Origin: Halanaerobiales bacterium | GTDB taxonomy: Bacteria; Bacillota_F; Halanaerobiia; Halanaerobiales; DTU029 | Assembly (NCBI GenBank): GCA_016278415.1 | Contig: JADQBV010000225.1 | Span: forward strand, 1 to 5,035 | DNA: 5,035 nt | Reading direction: 5' to 3' | Shown: positions 4,997-5,035 of the stretch, one piece after another | Layout of the letters: each line of letters opens with the position of its first letter | Numbering within the stretch: position 1 is the stretch's first letter | The notes under the pieces: model-generated | What the model was told of the DNA's origin: nothing | The model's input: the letters and a program-made list of their open reading frames with translations, nothing else | Database searches by the model: none | Made by a program: the position numbers and the translations under genes

Positions 4997-5035
4997 ACTA
5001 GCCTTTTCACTCTTGTGGTTGTAAAAAAAAGGGGT
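4997..5035 (+). other. Possible hairpin after the unknown gene, cut by the window end
   Basis: CCTTTT (5002-5007) can pair with AAAAGG (5027-5032). Flanking bases 4997-4999 can pair with 5033-5035 if two bases are bulged, and a small inner CAC/GTG stem lies at 5008-5017. The window ends at the hairpin base, so it cannot be seen whether a T-run follows. It may be the terminator of the preceding gene. The rest of 4948-4996 shows nothing I can support. Confidence 0.2.

Noticed and set aside
4953..5024. 23-codon ATG frame after the unknown gene
   Set aside because: No ribosome-binding site precedes it and it overlaps the possible terminal hairpin. Chance frame.
1..5035. CRISPR arrays, tRNA or rRNA genes, and genes on the - strand
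   Set aside because: No regularly spaced repeats, no cloverleaf with a TTCGANTC-type T-loop and no rRNA-like stretches were seen. I noticed no - strand reading frame with supporting signals.

Overview
The window is AT-rich DNA with every recognisable gene on the + strand. Shine-Dalgarno sequences are strong (AAGGAGGTG, AAAGGAGA, GGGGGTG) and one gene starts with TTG, which points to a low-GC Firmicute (Clostridia-like). The gene content is a DNA-replication and recombination module of a prophage, plasmid or integrative element: a phage-type primase-helicase, a Bet/RecT single-strand annealing protein and a short RadC-like JAB protein. No structural, packaging, integrase or conjugation gene is visible, so the type of element cannot be fixed.

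Layout. Positions 2-1825: primase-helicase, with its first few codons lost at the left edge. Positions 1826-2153: 328 bases without a convincing gene. They hold a compact, GC-rich foldable element closed by a perfect 10-bp inverted repeat, an orphan ribosome-binding site, and a structured leader with an intrinsic terminator just before the next gene. Positions 2154-3032: Bet/RecT. Positions 3033-3139: a second intrinsic terminator with a competing pairing partner that begins just after the bet stop codon. Positions 3140-3595: RadC-like protein. Positions 3673-3927: membrane-anchored LysM mini-protein resembling YneA-type division inhibitors. Positions 4114-4947: unrecognised 277-residue protein started by TTG. 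The last 88 bases hold only a possible hairpin arm cut by the window edge.

How the genes may work together (inference). The primase-helicase would unwind DNA and prime replication of the element. Bet would anneal single strands for recombination or recombination-dependent replication. The RadC-like protein is often found with such modules but has no settled biochemical role. The LysM protein could act on the envelope or on division while the element replicates.

The most unusual aspect is the intergenic DNA. Every gap contains a foldable inverted repeat. In two gaps an intrinsic terminator ends only about 13-20 bases before the next Shine-Dalgarno, which leaves no room for a promoter in between. 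That layout suggests attenuation or processive antitermination rather than simple end-of-operon termination.
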